DNA from: JAENVU01 sp031362155
GTDB taxonomy: Bacteria; Actinomycetota; Acidimicrobiia; IMCC26256; JAENVU01
Length of the DNA: 54,335 nucleotides
NCBI GenBank assembly: GCA_031362155.1
Contig: JANLRZ010000035.1
Coordinates: 1-54,335, forward strand
Direction: 5' to 3'
Shown here: positions 53,496-54,335 of the stretch, in pieces
Position numbering within the stretch: the first letter of the stretch is position 1
How the letters are laid out: every line of letters starts with the position of its first letter
Notes under the pieces: generated by a model
Database searches by the model: none
Told to the model about the DNA's origin: nothing
Seen by the model: only the letters and a program-made list of their open reading frames with translations
Position numbers and translations under genes: made by a program

Positions 53496-54335
53496 GTCGG
53501 GCGGGTCGTTGCCGGACCGCCGGCCTGGCGCAGACCCCGCACCGTTCATTCCGAGCGCCGGCGAGGAGACCCCCGTCCCGCCGGAGTCGTTCCGACTGTT
53601 CGGATCGAAGCCGTTCCTGCGGCTCTGGATCGCACAGGTGTTCTCGAGTCTGGGAGATTGGGTCGGCTTCGTTGCGATCCTCGGTATCACCAAGACCCTG
53701 ACGACCGGAAACGCGAGTTATGCAATCGCGATCAGTCTCGTCATGGTGGCGAGAATGCTCCCGGGCTTCTTCCTCGCCACGGTGGGCGGCGTGATTGTCG
53801 ACCGGTTCGATCGGCGGAAGGTCATGGTGCTCTGCGACCTGGGTCGGGCCGCACTCATCTGCACCTTGCCGTTCGTCGCGAGCTTGTGGCAGCTCGTGGT
53901 GGTGTCGTTCTTCATCGAGATCATGACGTTGCTGTGGGGACCGGCGAAGGATGCGTCGGTCCCGCACTTCGTCCCGGAGGAGAGCCTGGCTTCAGCCAAC
54001 ACGTTGTCGCTCGTCGCGTCGTACGGAACGCTGCCGCTGGGCGCGGCGATCGCGGCCGCACTCGCCGTGGTGGCGACCTGGCTCGGTGGTTTCGATGCCT
54101 TGAAATCGCTGAAGGTGGACCGCGACGTCGTGTCGCTGTGGTTCGACGCCCTCACCTACGTGACCTCGGCGCTCATCGTGTTCCGCTTGCCCATCCCGAA
54201 GCCGACCCGCCACGAAGGCCAGAAGATCGATCTTGCGTCCAGTGTGCGCGAGATCAAGGAGGGTGTCGCGTACATGCGCTCGGCGCCGTTCAGTCGAGCA
54301 GTGATTCTCGGACTGGGCGGAGCGATCATCGGTGC
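53479..54335 (+). CDS. MFS-type transporter domain protein (cut by the window end)
   Basis: GTG 53479 opens a frame that overlaps the topA end by 17 bp and runs off the window after 285 codons. A proline-rich polar N-terminus (about 45 aa) is followed by MFS features: FLRLWIAQVFSSLGDWVGFVAI, a motif-A-like GVIVDRFDRRKVMVL near residue 105, LWGPAKDASVPHFVPEESLASAN and several hydrophobic helices. In Acidimicrobiia the gene after topA can be a fusion of an MFS domain to thymidylate kinase, and topA-tmk order is common in actinobacteria, so a C-terminal kinase domain beyond the window is possible. That is inference; only the MFS part is visible. Confidence 0.8.
   Translation, partial: MTPPSESGGSLPDRRPGADPAPFIPSAGEETPVPPESFRLFGSKPFLRLWIAQVFSSLGDWVGFVAILGITKTLTTGNASYAIAISLVMVARMLPGFFLATVGGVIVDRFDRRKVMVLCDLGRAALICTLPFVASLWQLVVVSFFIEIMTLLWGPAKDASVPHFVPEESLASANTLSLVASYGTLPLGAAIAAALAVVATWLGGFDALKSLKVDRDVVSLWFDALTYVTSALIVFRLPIPKPTRHEGQKIDLASSVREIKEGVAYMRSAPFSRAVILGLGGAIIG

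Overview
The window is one contiguous piece of a high-GC actinobacterial chromosome, most likely from class Acidimicrobiia (an Ilumatobacter-like lineage). This rests on the strong G/C third-position bias, the frequent GTG and TTG starts, the many ATGA/GTGA stop-start overlaps, an actinobacterial helicase/secretion (Tad pilus) neighbourhood, a topoisomerase I with a lysine/alanine-rich tail, and neocarzinostatin-like secreted repeats. I see no insertion sequence, prophage, integrase or CRISPR array. No gene-free stretch exceeds about 210 bp.

Layout. 10-6389: NAD+ synthetase, an EamA permease, an operon with one clear and one possible ferritin-like protein plus an unknown gene, an ABM-domain protein, and a sigma-70 factor preceded by three DnaA boxes. 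6543-11103: a secreted neocarzinostatin-repeat/Calx-beta protein with a vestigial module after its stop, a MOSC protein, and two tandem aldo/keto reductases, one frameshifted. 11196-30875: a large choline/glycine betaine island. 30904-31133: a selenocysteine tRNA and a 25-residue peptide. 31194-32959: a PLP enzyme and a HAD phosphatase. 33109-40631: Tad pilus genes, a pentapeptide-repeat lipoprotein and a DUF1998 helicase. 40661-43700: an LCP protein, a lipoprotein and an esterase. 43706-47470: two TrkA-type regulators, an OB-fold protein and a KimA-like potassium permease. 47639-54335: a membrane pyrophosphatase, a DedA protein, topoisomerase I and the start of an MFS protein.

The central island reads as a pathway. 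A glycine betaine ABC transporter (ProX-like lipoprotein, ATPase, double-length permease) imports substrate. BetA and BetB oxidise choline to betaine. A non-pyrrolysine MttB-family methyltransferase, its corrinoid protein and an ATP-dependent corrinoid activator can demethylate betaine. A flavoprotein-GcvT fusion with EtfBA can oxidise dimethylglycine or sarcosine. PurU and a homocysteine methyltransferase handle folate and methyl groups. An IclR regulator sits between betAB and the divergent corrinoid operon, next to a 39-bp imperfect palindrome.

The most unusual signal is an in-frame TAG at codon 610 of the corrinoid-activator gene. The same frame stays open for 66 more codons that resemble the family's usual C-terminus, and it ends in an ATGA overlap with mttB. 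The apparent stop is therefore internal to the ancestral gene: a recent nonsense change, a sequence error, or a read-through/recoded amber codon. Family assignments come from recognised motifs, not from database searches.
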